Origin: Cymbomonas tetramitiformis
Lineage: Eukaryota > Chlorophyta > Pyramimonadophyceae > Pyramimonadales > Pyramimonadaceae
DNA length: 64,000 nt
NCBI GenBank assembly: GCA_001247695.2
Contig: LGRX02025771.1
Location: 94,986-158,985 of the forward strand
Direction: 5' to 3'
The notes under the pieces are model-generated. The model was given only the letters and a program-made list of their open reading frames with translations, had not been told where the DNA came from and did no database searches. Of the stretch, positions 46,301-58,300 are shown one piece after another. Each line of letters starts with the position of its first letter. Position 1 is the first letter of the stretch. The position numbers and the translations under genes were made by a program.

Positions 46301-49300
46301 NNNNNNNNNNNNNNNNNNNNNNNNNNNNNNNNNNNNNNNNNNNNNNNNNNNNNNNNNNNNNNNNNNNNNNNNNNNNNNNNNNNNNNNNNNNNNNNNNNNN
46401 NNNNNNNNNNNNNNNNNNNNNNNNNNNNNNNNNNNNNNNNNNNGGAACAGGCTTTCCATCGAGCGAGCCCACCTGAGCCGCCCGCCGGCCCGCCCTCCAG
46501 CTCCACTCGTGCCGCCGGGCACCCTGACCGCCACCTCAGTGTCTCCCGGCACTCGCACCTGCTGCCGCCCCGCAGCCCTGCTCGCCGACCTCGTCACTCT
46601 CATCGTCATCCCCACATTCGTCCTCGCCGTATCTGCTGCCGCCGCCCCAGCTTCCCCGTCGCCATCCGCCACTCTGCTGCGCTGCCTGCCCCTGTCTGTC
46701 GTGCTCCTCGTCGATCTACTGCTGCTTGCCGTCTCGCCCATCGCCCCGGCCGCACAGCCCGCCTCCGAGGGCAAGCTCCTGACCCGGTGGGGCCCACCCG
46801 ACTGCTCCACACCTCGCCCACTCGCATCGCTGCCCACCGCCGAACCCGCATCCGCCCAAGCCGGTTCTTCCACCGCAGGGGCACCATCCGGAGTAGGATC
46901 AAGAGCATGGCGGACTCCTCCAGCTCGGGCCCCACGAAGCCAGAGACGGTACCCTGCTCCTCCGAGGCCCCGGAGGCCCCCAACTAAGCAGCAAGCCGCC
47001 CACCGACCTGATCGGCGAGCTGAGCAACCCCGCCAGCCCTCAGGCACCGGTGGAGACTCCAGACCCCCTCCGTCAAGGTCCGCACCCGTGCCAACCCCCA
47101 AAGCTTCCACCGCGGCCCCTTGGGCATCGCCAGCCAAGGCCAGGTCGACCGAGATGCCGCCAGGGTCCCGCCCCGACACAGCCTCCCCTCTGCTATGATC
47201 AGGTCCGTCAGCACCCTGAGCTTCCGCCACTCCACTCTCCCCGGGAGTCTCCAGCACCCCACCCTCCCGAGCCATGTCATTCACCGAGCGCGTCCGCCGC
47301 TGCGCCCCTCCAGCCCCAGCGCCCCGACCAGGCCGTCTCCCCGCCCGCACGCCATCCCGAGCCGAACCGCCGGACACAACCTCGACCGCCATAGCCCTCG
47401 CCGACCGCTGTGCCCGCCGCCGCCTGGCCTGCTGGCTGCCACCCCGGCCACCCCCGCCCGCACTGGGGGCTGCGCCAGGGGCCACCGCCTCGCGCGCTGA
47501 CCCACCCACTGCCTCGCGCGCCGACGCCACATTCAGGGACGCCCATCTTCTCGTCCCTCTCCGATCTGTCCCTGTCGATCTTGTCGTCATCCTGCCCGGC
47601 AGCCCGCTCCTCCCTGCCGACCTGCCACGCCGCTCCGCCGCCTGCCGCCGCTCCGCCTGCCGGCCGCTACGCCGGCTGCCAACTTGAGTCGCTCCAGCCG
47701 CCATCGCCGGGCCTACACTCTGCCCAGCAGATCTCCCACCATCAACACGCCTTTCATAATTTACACAATCCGTGACCGCCGGGTCCGCCGCCTGCCCAGC
47801 CGCCCCTTCCATATTTACACTATAAACAAACCCCTCATTCGCCCGATTACCTTCATAATCAGAACTCATAGTCATAATTTATTCATTCGAACACAACGCC
47901 CAGCGACGCTCACCACCTGCCACCAAGCTGAAAAACCAAAACCAAAATCGAGCCAAAAAACAGCATCCGGAATCTCATCGCCATGGAATTGCAACCGGCC
48001 GTGGCCTTAGGAGTCCTGCCTCTCACCCCGGGGGATTGGGCGGGCAGGTGCTGACGCCAGCAGAGGCATCCGTCAGATACAAATGTATCCAAAATACTGG
48101 ACTGTCAGCTGGGTTGGCCTGGATGGGCGCTCTATGCCAACCGCGCGGAGGGCTGTCTATACAAAAGTAACCGCGCCCCGAAGGTCTCCGGTACCCTCGA
48201 CCGCTGCTGTTGATGTAAAATCCATCTGCTGTTGGCTCCCCAAACAAAAAAACGAAACCATGCCCGCACAGGCGCAAAATATGTACACAACTCGAACCAC
48301 ACGTGTGTGCGCGAAACCCAAGACCGGATCTGGACCGTAGAGAGCAACGGCAAGCAACGACCACCACATCAGAAGTGCGGATCCGTCCTTACGGGCCCGG
48401 GTCCAGACCACATCCAACCGGCCCACCGCAAACACAACCAACACACTCAACACAAGAAGGAGAACACACAACCAAGGCTCCGATCGGTGAAGGCAACAGC
48501 CAACACCCTGTACTCGAAGGCCGTGACCGCACCCGCAGAGGCTCAAGCCGAAACCACGCAAAGTTCTCCCCCATCAATGACGTCCACCCGGCCGCCGCCC
48601 GGTCAGGGGAAGCCACCCCTCACCGCGCCCGTGCAGGCCACACGGCGCAAAGAGAAAGCGAGGGGTGCCCCGAAGACGGGGACTCAGTGTGCGCGACGAA
48701 GTGGCAGGGCCGTCTCCGCCAAAAGGGCGAGCCACCAGGAGAAACCTGGCAGCCGCGCACACCTAAGGACAAACCGCGTGGACTGGAATTCACACGGCCG
48801 CCCTCAGCCCATCGGCCAAGAAGCCCACTGCAAGAGTGGGATCAAGGCCGGACCGAAGCAAAGACCACCCACCCCCAATGCTTCCCGGGGCAGCCCACCC
48901 CTGCTGTGTGTTCACCGGAGGAAACCCTCAACTGAATAGCGCCCACACAGCATGACACCGCCGTGTCAAGAGCGACTGGAGCGCAACCAACCATCCACCG
49001 AATGCGCGTCCAACGGACTGCCCCCCCGAACTGCGTGGCCACCGGAGGTTGCCCTCAGTAGAAAAGCGCCCACGCAGTTTTGACACTTTGCATCCTTTCG
49101 CCGTGCGCCTGCCGTCTGCGTCGCACGTTACCGGGGGGGACCGCGAGGAGGTCAGACCTTAAAAGGCCCAGGATGCTGACCATTGTTCGTCAGACGATGC
49201 CCCCCCCCCCATGGCCGGGGGGTGGAGAAGGCAGTGGGGATGGCCGTGGGGTGGAGAAGGCAGTGGGGTAGACAGCGTGGAAGATCTGATTTCTCAGGGG

Positions 49301-52300
49301 AAGCATACGTACACAACGTGATGCAATTCCAGTCGCGCAGTCGAGGCTTTTCAGCACGCAGCACGGTCGGGCTGTGCGGAGGGAGGATGTGATAGGAGTC
49401 TGCTGTGAGCCACGTGGCGGTGCCGCGCGGTAAATTTAGCGGCTGATAGACCGATATGGAGCTCACCCAGGGGTTATGCCATGCAGGCGGGAGAGCGAAG
49501 TGAGCTGGTGGCATCGCTGGAGGAGGAGGTGGCCACACGGATGGAGACGCAGGAGGCCCTCACTGCACAGGAGCGCGAGGTGGAGTCTCTTCAGATCCAG
49601 CTGGCGGCCACCTTACAAAAGTGCGGCCTGGTGGAGCGGGCCATGTCGGAGGAGGGCGAGAGGTACTCCGAGGTGGAGAAGCTGCTCGCGCAGGAGGAGC
49701 AGATGCGGCACCACGCCGAGCAGGTGCGCGTCGCCCTGCGATCTGAGGCAGAGACGACGGGCATGCGTGGCGGCCCGCCTGCAAAACACGATGACGGTGA
49801 AGCGCGCCGCGGCTGCGGGTGATGATGGTGGAAGCTGACCGGGGGTGTGGTATGTGACAGGGGTTGGAATTCGAGAGCGAGATGCGGGCGCGGGCGGAAC
49901 GGGCGCTGGACGCACTGCGCGACGAGCAGCGGCTCCAGGAGGAGAAGCTGCGGGCGCGCTGCGCGCAGGCGGCGGACTCGGAGGCGGAGGTGGCTGCGCT
50001 GGAGGAGCGCTGCAGGGCGCTCGAGACCAGCCTTGCGGGGCGGACCATGAAGGCGAAGCAGGCGGAGGCGCAGGTGCTGTCCCTGGAGAAGCTGCTGGCA
50101 GAGGCGCGGATGTCACAGGTGCTTGCCTCCGTTCGCCGGTCATCCTCGGGATGCGGAGCTCCTCGGCACAAAGGTCGTGGGTGGATCCGTGGGCAGCTGC
50201 GCTGCTTGTGTGACTGCACGCCCGCTTGCTAGGGCACCCGTGGAGGCGCATACCCCGGAGGGAGGGGGCGGCTGAGGTGGGACTGGCTCATGGGTACAGA
50301 ATGAACAGGTAGTGGCGGCCGAGAGCAAGGCTGTCGCTGTGGGGGCTCAGCTGGATGAGTGCGTTGCGAAGATTGAAGCGGTGGAAGCGCAGCTGCAGTC
50401 GTCGGAGACGCAGCTGCGTGAGACGCGTGCCGAGCTCGAGGCGAGCGGAGAGAAGCAGTGGCTGTTGGCGGCGCGGGCGGAGGAAGCGGAAGCGTCGCTG
50501 TCCGAGCAGATCGCCGATAGCACTCGACTCAAGGCAGCAGCGAGCGAGGAGGAGGCCCATCATCGGCGCACGCAGGCCAGACCTCCTCCCCGCCCCCTCC
50601 GATTTGTCACCAACACGCGCAGGCCCTTTGTCGCCCTTTGCCGCTCTTTGCCCATGCCTCCCTCTGCGATTGCCCACTACATTGCTGCCCGAGGGGAGAA
50701 GAATCTGGCTGCTCAGACACCGGAGCGGCTACTGAGGCTGTTATGACTCCTGCGTGGTGCAGGCGGCGCTGGAGGACGAGCGCAAGCGCGGATGGGAGTT
50801 GGCTGCGGGCCTGGCGGACACCGAGGCCGGCCACGCGGAGCTCGCCCGGCAGCTCGCTCAGGAGATGCAGCGCAGCGCAACTCTGCGTGAGGACCTGGAG
50901 TGCGAGGGCACCCGCCTGCAGGTGACAACCCCGACCCCTCGGCGACGCTCCTAGGAGCCCGCACAGTGGAGCGCTGCACCAGCATCCAAGCCGGCGGCGA
51001 TGCACGCCCACGTGGCGTCAAATGCCAATATGCTCCGCGGACAATGATATGCCCTCCCACAGCCTGAGTACATCCACGGGTAGTTAGTCGTAGTAAGTGC
51101 ATCCTGCAGCTGGACTATAGCCTCTTTGGTAACTTAAAGCGTTTTGAATGTTCTCACCTCCACGCTGCCCACGCATCGGCTTGTCTTTTTGCGTTTCACC
51201 AGACCGGTTCACGTGTAGACAGCACTCGGGCACGAACCTACTCAGCAGTAACTGCCCACGTACCCAGCCGGTGGGAGAGCGGTGTTGAGACACGTGGCGC
51301 CCCACCCGAGATGCGGCCTGGCCAAATCCGGGGCATGGCGCATTGGGCGGGACGTGGCGCGGTGTGCGTATTCAGGCAGGCAAGAGGGTAAGACCTGGCC
51401 CCTCATGGGACCCACGCCCCTTCTGCAGGTTATGGCAATGGAAGCTGCCAAGCTCACGGCGGTGGCGGAGGAGGCGAGTGCGGAGGTGGAGGAGACCCGA
51501 GCCCGTCAGGCCGATTTAGAGGCGGAGCTGCTTGTGATGAAGGAGGATGGGGAAGCCGGGTCGGCTGAGCGCACGGAGCTCAAGGCCTCACTGCAGGTGT
51601 CGGAGGGGGGGAGGGCAAGGGAGGCGGAGCGCGCGGATGCGGCAGAGGAGAGCTTAGGGCGCCTGCGGCAGGAGGCGGAGGAGCTGCGGCATGGGCTCGA
51701 GGCGCAGCTGATAGCGGAGCAGAGCGCAGCGGCGGCGCTGGCGCAGAAGAGTGGTGCCTACGGACAGCTGGAGGGCGATATGGCGCTGGAGTGCGCGCGC
51801 CTGCAGCTGGTGGAACAGGTGCGCCCCGCTGAGGTGCCCCATGTGCACTCGGGGGCAGTGGGTTGAGGGCGGAAGGGGCTCAATGACGCCCCCTGACACA
51901 CGCGCACCGCAGTCGGTCCCCATTGCACTGATTGGTGGGGCTTCAGCAGGGGGGATCCTCCCCTCCGACGCCTCGCGCGCGCAGAGCGCGCCCGATCCTC
52001 GCCGCACGCCGTGGAGTGTTCTCAGACGAGTCCAGCAGATAATGGGCGAGTTCTGGGCGCCTCCGGCCATTCAATAGTGGGCAGAGCGCCTACGTGGCGC
52101 TCGATCCGGGCAGTCCTCGCTTGCATTGAAGGCTTGCTAGGCGGGTGATGCAATCCCAGCCGTTAGCCGGTTGGATTTTTCTGCGTATGGCCTCTCGGCG
52201 CACAGGACTGCTCGCTTGACAGGCTCGTTCCAGGTCGAAGCAGCGGGGTGAGCTGAGGTGTCACGAGATGACATAGCTCCTTCTTGCGACCCTCTCGAAA

Positions 52301-55300
52301 GAGCTCGGAGGCGCCCCGCGTCACCATGTCACAGCCGGCTCTGGAAGGGGCGGTGCTGTCACTGACCGGATCGAGTGACGATGGGGATGACGGCGTGGCA
52401 GGAGCTGCTGGCGGAGAGGGCGACGAGCCTGGCGCTCGGTGCGCAGCTGGAGGAGGAGAAGCGCCACAGCTTGGAGCTGAGCGCGCGCTGCATCTCCCTG
52501 CGCGAGGAGGCCTCCAAGGCGCTGGAGGCGCATAACATTGAAGAATCCAAGGCGCTGGAGGCGCGGGCCATTGAGGCAGCGGCGGAGGCAGCGCGGCGAC
52601 AGTGTGCGGAAGAAAAGCTCGAGGCGGAGATTGCAGCAGGCAATGCGGCGCAGGAGAAAGCGCAGAGGGATGCGGAGGAGATGCTGGCGGGGGAGGCCGC
52701 AGTGGCAGCGGCCCTGCAGGAAGAGATTGAGAAGGAGCTGGGGCGCGCGGCAGCGTTACAAGTGCTGCTGGCAAAGGAGAAGGAAGGCCACGAACAGCAG
52801 CAGCAAGAGGTGCGCACCTCTCCAGCTTGCAGCACTCCCCCCGCTCATGCTGTGCGCTCCATAGCCTCTCCGCTCGAACTTCCGGGGTTTGACGCTTGCC
52901 ACCATTCCCCGGTATATACGTTCCCGGAGAGCTGCGCCGTGGGAGTCTCGTTGGATCGCATCTTGTGGGAGTCTCGCAGTAGCCCCCAAAACCCCGAACC
53001 CGGGATATCATTGAGGGGGTTGACCTGGGCGCAATGTTCGATTCATCACCCCGCCCTGGCGCGATATCCCCGGTGTGCCGAGTCCCGAGCCCAAAGACCT
53101 GCCATGCATCGAGAGTACCGCGCCTCGCATCAAGTGGCATACTTACTCGGGTCCAGGTGAGGCGCCCCTCACCCAAAAAATGCGGAGTACTGCGCCTCGC
53201 ACGTGATTCTTACAACGGGCGTGATATATTGCGAGGCGCGATTTTCTGGTGACTTATATGTCGCACTTGCTACAGCGCTGGATCCATTCCGTCTGCAGCG
53301 GTTGATGCACCCTGTCCTCCTCAGACAATGAGCTCTGCGGCAGTTGTGCCTTGCATTTGGTTCCATTCACCGAGAAGGGAAACTGGAAACAGAAAGTCCG
53401 TCAGGGAGTGAGCTTTTGTGGCCACCCTTTCTATTTCTCAGACGGTTCTCAGACTTGTTCAGGAGGGACGCTGCTATTTCGATGCTATTGGTGGTCAGTT
53501 TTTGCAGCGACGTCCCGGTGGTGCTTCGCAGTAGGAGTCATGCTGACGTGTGATTGGTGGTGAGGCAGCGCGCTGCGGCGGAGGCCGCGCTGGACGAGGA
53601 GCGCACGCACGGGGAGCAACTGGAGGGTGAGCTGGAGCAGCTGGAGGCCACGCTGTCAGCGCAGCTGGCGGAGCAGCGGGAGGCGCGGACGCAGTCGGAG
53701 GCGCGCGCGACTGAGGAGCTGGAGATCTCCAAGCAGTGGCGGTCTGATGCGGTCCAGGAGCGTCAGGAGCGCAAGGCGCTGGAGCAATTGGCCGAGGAGC
53801 GCCTCGAAGCAAAGGTGAGCAGCATGTGCCACGTCGCACGGAAGGCACTCACGGGTGTCAAGAGTTTGAGAAATCCTGCGAGGTTAAGCGGGCGGGTCTA
53901 CCAATCAGCGGCATGGGCTCACGAAGACGCCATTTGTCAAGCCAAAGCCAAATTCCATTAGGACGCATCACAGAGAGCGTTAACGTTTTAGAACGAAACA
54001 CGCACAACCAGAATGCACCATGCCTCCCATTTCCAGCGTTCTCATCGTCGTCGTCGTGAGACCTAGGAGGGCGTTTCACGAGAGGCAGGCGATGGATGAG
54101 AGCTAGGAGGGCGTTTCGCGAGAGGCAGGCGATGGATGAGAGCTAGGAGGGCGTTTCACGAGAGGCAGGCGATGGATGAGAGCTAGGAGGGCGTTTCACG
54201 AGAGAGTCGAAGAATGCCCCACGAGACTCAGTTGCGTTCGTCAAGTAGTCAGCTGCAACGTTTAGGAGGAAACAAGACGTCAACTTCCACTCAGGGCTGG
54301 ATAATATGACTTGGTGTGAGTAGACGCCTGCTTGTCTGCAAGCCGCAGTGTCCAGAAGGCCAAGACACGCGTCGGCCTTTCTGGCAGCCTCTTTATCCAC
54401 GGAAACAACGTCGATGCCAGGAATTTTCTTCTTCAAGTACTTCGAAGTAGTATGTTTCCCGCTCCCGATATCTCGGAAGTCAGTTCCTAGCTTTAGCAAG
54501 TCCACTTCTTCACACACGCGGTGCATCTCGCCCTTAGTCGGCGCAATGGTGACACCAGGCCTACGCGCGACCTTCAGGATGCTGGAGAGCCGGGCGCGAG
54601 TCGTCGCAATCATGGATTGGGGAAGACCGGGAAAGATTCCGCGAGGCGTGTGCTGCTTGGGCGAAGTGCATTGTGGCCATTGGCACGGACCCGGGGAAGG
54701 CGCCCCGCACGCTCGATGCTTCCATGAAGGAGAGTGCATGTTCTGTACCTACCGCGACTAATGGGACAACGTATACTTGCCCAATTGCTAAAGATATTTA
54801 TCCTATATATATACTAGGCTAGTCGATCTAAAGATCTCCACTAGGTCGCGACAACCGACCGATTCCCTCAGGGTTTATATATATATATATATATAAGATG
54901 AATATGCCAACTTCCTCGGATGGCAACATGATCATATGGATTTTAAATAAAATTTACCCCGGGAGCCCCATTTGGGCCCCGGCTACCGAACGTTCATGAG
55001 CAATCCATGTCCCGAGAATCGCAAACCGGCAAGCAAGCCGTGCACATGCATATACGTCGAGCCCGGTATGTAGGAAAGGACCGGGACACTCTAGAAAAGT
55101 TCATGCAAGCCCTTATGCCCGGGCCGACTCGCGCCCGGCTCTCCAGCATCCTGAAGGTTGCGTGTAGGCCTGGTGTCACCACTGTGCACTCAATGATGTG
55201 CTAGAAACCCACCAATCAGGAGACCCCTTCAAGAGAGCTGACAATAGGCTAGCATCCTGATCACTGCGACTCTTCTTTCATTCGTGAGTCTTGAGAGTCC

Positions 55301-58300
55301 CAAGGTTGAGGGCTGATGTCGGTCTGGGCGCCTGGCGCGGCGCCGCCGTGGGAGGGCACAGGTGGCGGCGGAGAGCCAGGCAGCGCAGCAGCTCAAAGCG
55401 CTGCAGGCGGAGCTGCGCGCGGCGCAGGAAGCGCAGCGTGGGGCGGAGGAGGCGCAGCGTGGGGTGGAAGAGGCGTTGCGTGAGGCGGAGGAAGCACAGC
55501 GTGAGGCGGAGGAAGCGCAGCGTGGGGCGGAGGAGCGGGGCGCGGCGGAGGAGGCGCTGCGCGAGCGCGCCGAGGCGGGCCTGCGGGAGCGGGCGCAGCG
55601 CGTGGAGCAGCTGGAGAGGCAGCTGGACGAGGAGCAGAAGGCGTACCTCGAGGAGCTGGAGCAGAAGGAGGACGGATGCCACCGCTTGGAGGAGATGCTG
55701 GAGGAGGAGCGCCGCGCGCGGCAGGCCGCGGAGACCAACCAGATGGAGCAGTTCCACGGCGCCCGACAGGTGCGCAGCGCGTGCACCCAGCCCGGTATCT
55801 GCTGGCATAGAACCTGGGCGAGCACGGCGCATAATGTAGGGATGCGTGGCGTAGCTTTCCCCCTTTTAGTGACGTGCCATAGTGCTTATGTTTTTAATGT
55901 GTTGGATGACCCCTTCGTCGAAGCAGTTTCTTAGTTGGTGCCGCGGGCAGCGCAGCGAGGAGGGGGGGGCATATGATTGCAAATGTGGGGAGGTCGGGCA
56001 GGCGGAGGAGCTGGTGGAGGCAGAGCGCGCCGCGCGAGGTGCTGCGGAGCGCGGCCTGGTGGCGGAGGGCTCGAGGGCGCAGGAGCTCGAGAGCCAGATC
56101 GAAGAGGAGCGACGGACCCGCGCCACGGCAGAGTGCATGTTCCTGCAGGTCGGCGGAGTATTCTTGTTCTGATTTCGCACGCATTCTCTCTCCCTCTGAC
56201 TCCCTCTCACTCTGGTTCACCAGGCATCAGTCACAACACCCCTACCCCGAATAGGCCGCCGGGCATCAGTCACCACACCCCTACCCCTGATAGGCCGCCA
56301 GGCATCACAACATTCCCCTCAATGCAGGACACGGATCTATGCGGGGGCTCGCGACGCAGAGGCATTTGGAGCGGTGCACCTCGCCTTGGACCGCCCAGCA
56401 AAACCGCAGTGGCACGTCCACGACCGGGGTCGAGCTGGATTGGGATGCGACATGGCGGCCCGTGGCATGACAGGCGGGGAGGAGCGTTGTGGCAGGAGCG
56501 AGGGCGGTGCGAGGAGATGGAGGACCAACTGGGCGAAGCTCAAGAGCAGTGCGGAAAACTGGAGGAAGCACTTGAGGCAGAGCAGCGGGCGGCTGAGGAG
56601 TGGCGGAATGAGGCAGACGCAGCCGTGGAGGAAGCTAGGGTGGTGGCGGAAGGTCGGCTTGAGGCGGAGCAGGGGCTGCGGAAGGTGGCGGAGCAGGAGG
56701 CGGCGCGGCTGATGGGGCACCTGGAGGCGATGGAAACAGCGGTTGCCACCGAGCACGAGCAGCGAGTTGCAGTAGAGGTGGAGGCCGAGAGCGGGAGCAA
56801 GACTGTGAAGCAGCTGGAGGCGGCTTGTACCGAGGAGCGCCAGGTGCCGTGCCCACCATCTTGACATCACTCGGCTAGCCGAAATCCAAAGTGATGAGAG
56901 CTGAGGTAGCTGTATTGCCACCGCGGGCTGTGTATTGCCTATTCTTGCCGCGTAATCCACCGTAAGAGTCAGTTTGAATGAGCCGTAACGCATGCATCAC
57001 TCCAGCGAGATAGTACCCATGCCTTGAGATGATTGGTATGAGTCCTTAGTGCCGCCACGTGGCATGCGAGCACGCTCGATGATGGGGCAGTGGGCGCTGG
57101 AGCGATGCACGGGCGACAGGTGAATCAAGGACTCCACATCCACCTGGCGAAGGCCGGCGAGCGCTGCGAGCAGCTGGAGGCTGAGCTGGAGGCGGCGACC
57201 GCGGCGGCGAAGAAGGAGAGCGAGCGAGCCCAGGAGGAGCGCGGGGCACGGCAGCGGGCCGACGTGGGGCGCGCTCAAGAGGAGGAGCGCCGCAGCGCCA
57301 TGGAGGAGGACTTGTCGGTTCAGCAGCGAGCCAAGCACGCCGCCCAGGCCGAGGCGCAGGTGGGTCCAAGCACGCCGCCCAGGCCGAGGCGCAGGTAGGC
57401 CCAAGCACGCCGCCCAGGCCGAGGCGCAGGTGGGCCCAAGCACGCCGCTCGCAGGCAGCGCAGGTGGGCCCAAGCACGCCGCCCAGGCCGAGGCGCAGGT
57501 GGGCCCAAGCGCGCCGCCCAGGCCGGCGCAGGTGGGCCCAAGCACGCCGCCCAGGAGGCGCGCAGTGGGCCCAAGCACGCGCCCAGGTGGGCCCAACGCC
57601 GCCCAGGCCGAGGCGCAGGTGGGCCAGCACGCCTGGCCGAGGCGCAGGTGGGCCCAAGCACGCCGCCCAGGCCGAGGCGCAGGGGGGGCCAAGCACGCCG
57701 CCCAGGCCGAGGCGCAGGTGGGCCCAAGCACGCCGCCCAGGCTAAGGCGCAGGGGGGCCCAAGCACGCCGCCCAGGCCGAGGCGCAGGTGGAAATGTGCG
57801 GGGCCTTGCTGTGCCGCATTGTTGGAGCTGTGCAACACCTTCCTTGCGATGTATGTGAGTATCGACGTGCATGTGATGCTGCAGGATGTTATTGCGAGCA
57901 GCGAAGTATAGGGTATCCGGGCGCCGCATAGTCTTGCAGTGCCCACAATCAATGACACAGGATGACGGTATTGACCGATGCATAAATCATTGTAAGCTGG
58001 CATCCCCTGGGCCGTCGGATTCACTTTTTCCATTCCGCATATCCGATGTGTGACAAAACGGGTCGAAATGATGGAGCACACCTGCGTACCTCGCCCCATC
58101 TGTATGCCTATCCTTGGACCGACTCCTTTGGCAGCCCGTAGCCGCTGAAGACCGGCTGCACTATGTACCCACGCCGGGGATCAAAGGATTCAGCACAAAC
58201 TTCGGAACCTTATCCGGAATCTCCGGAGCTCGCTAGTGAAGAATGGGACCCCCTAAGTCTTACTGGGCCACCTGAGCCCCTCTGCAACTGCACCGCCGGC

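Larger units (their letters stand above)
40920..49205 (-). mobile_element. RLE-type non-LTR retrotransposon (R2/NeSL-like), frame-broken, inserted antisense in an intron
   Basis: The body runs right to left: 5' region (about 49205-47876), N-terminal low-complexity ORF part, assembly gap, RING and C2H2 fingers, reverse transcriptase, restriction-like endonuclease, and a CCA-rich 3' end (about 40985-40920). The 29-nt minisatellite of the host intron flanks both sides, so insertion occurred inside that array. A target-site duplication cannot be judged in tandem repeats. The right edge has a C12 run (G-run on the element strand). Two direct repeats lie near its 5' end. The single-ORF layout with zinc fingers before the RT and a C-terminal CCHC plus PD...D nuclease is that of the site-specific R2/NeSL/Hero/CRE-type group. 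The boundaries are estimates. Confidence 0.85.

Noticed and set aside
44289..47198. Long plus frames opposite the retrotransposon ORF (for example 45030-47198)
   Set aside because: GC-rich shadow frames. The minus strand carries the RT, zinc-finger and nuclease motifs.
48232..48939. 235-codon plus frame in the retrotransposon 5' region
   Set aside because: Low-complexity Pro/Lys/Thr sequence, with another frame equally open; no domain.
55278..55832. Leu- and Ser-rich minus frames opposite coiled-coil exons
   Set aside because: They are complements of Glu/Ala/Arg-rich exons; the plus strand has the consistent splice sites and phases.
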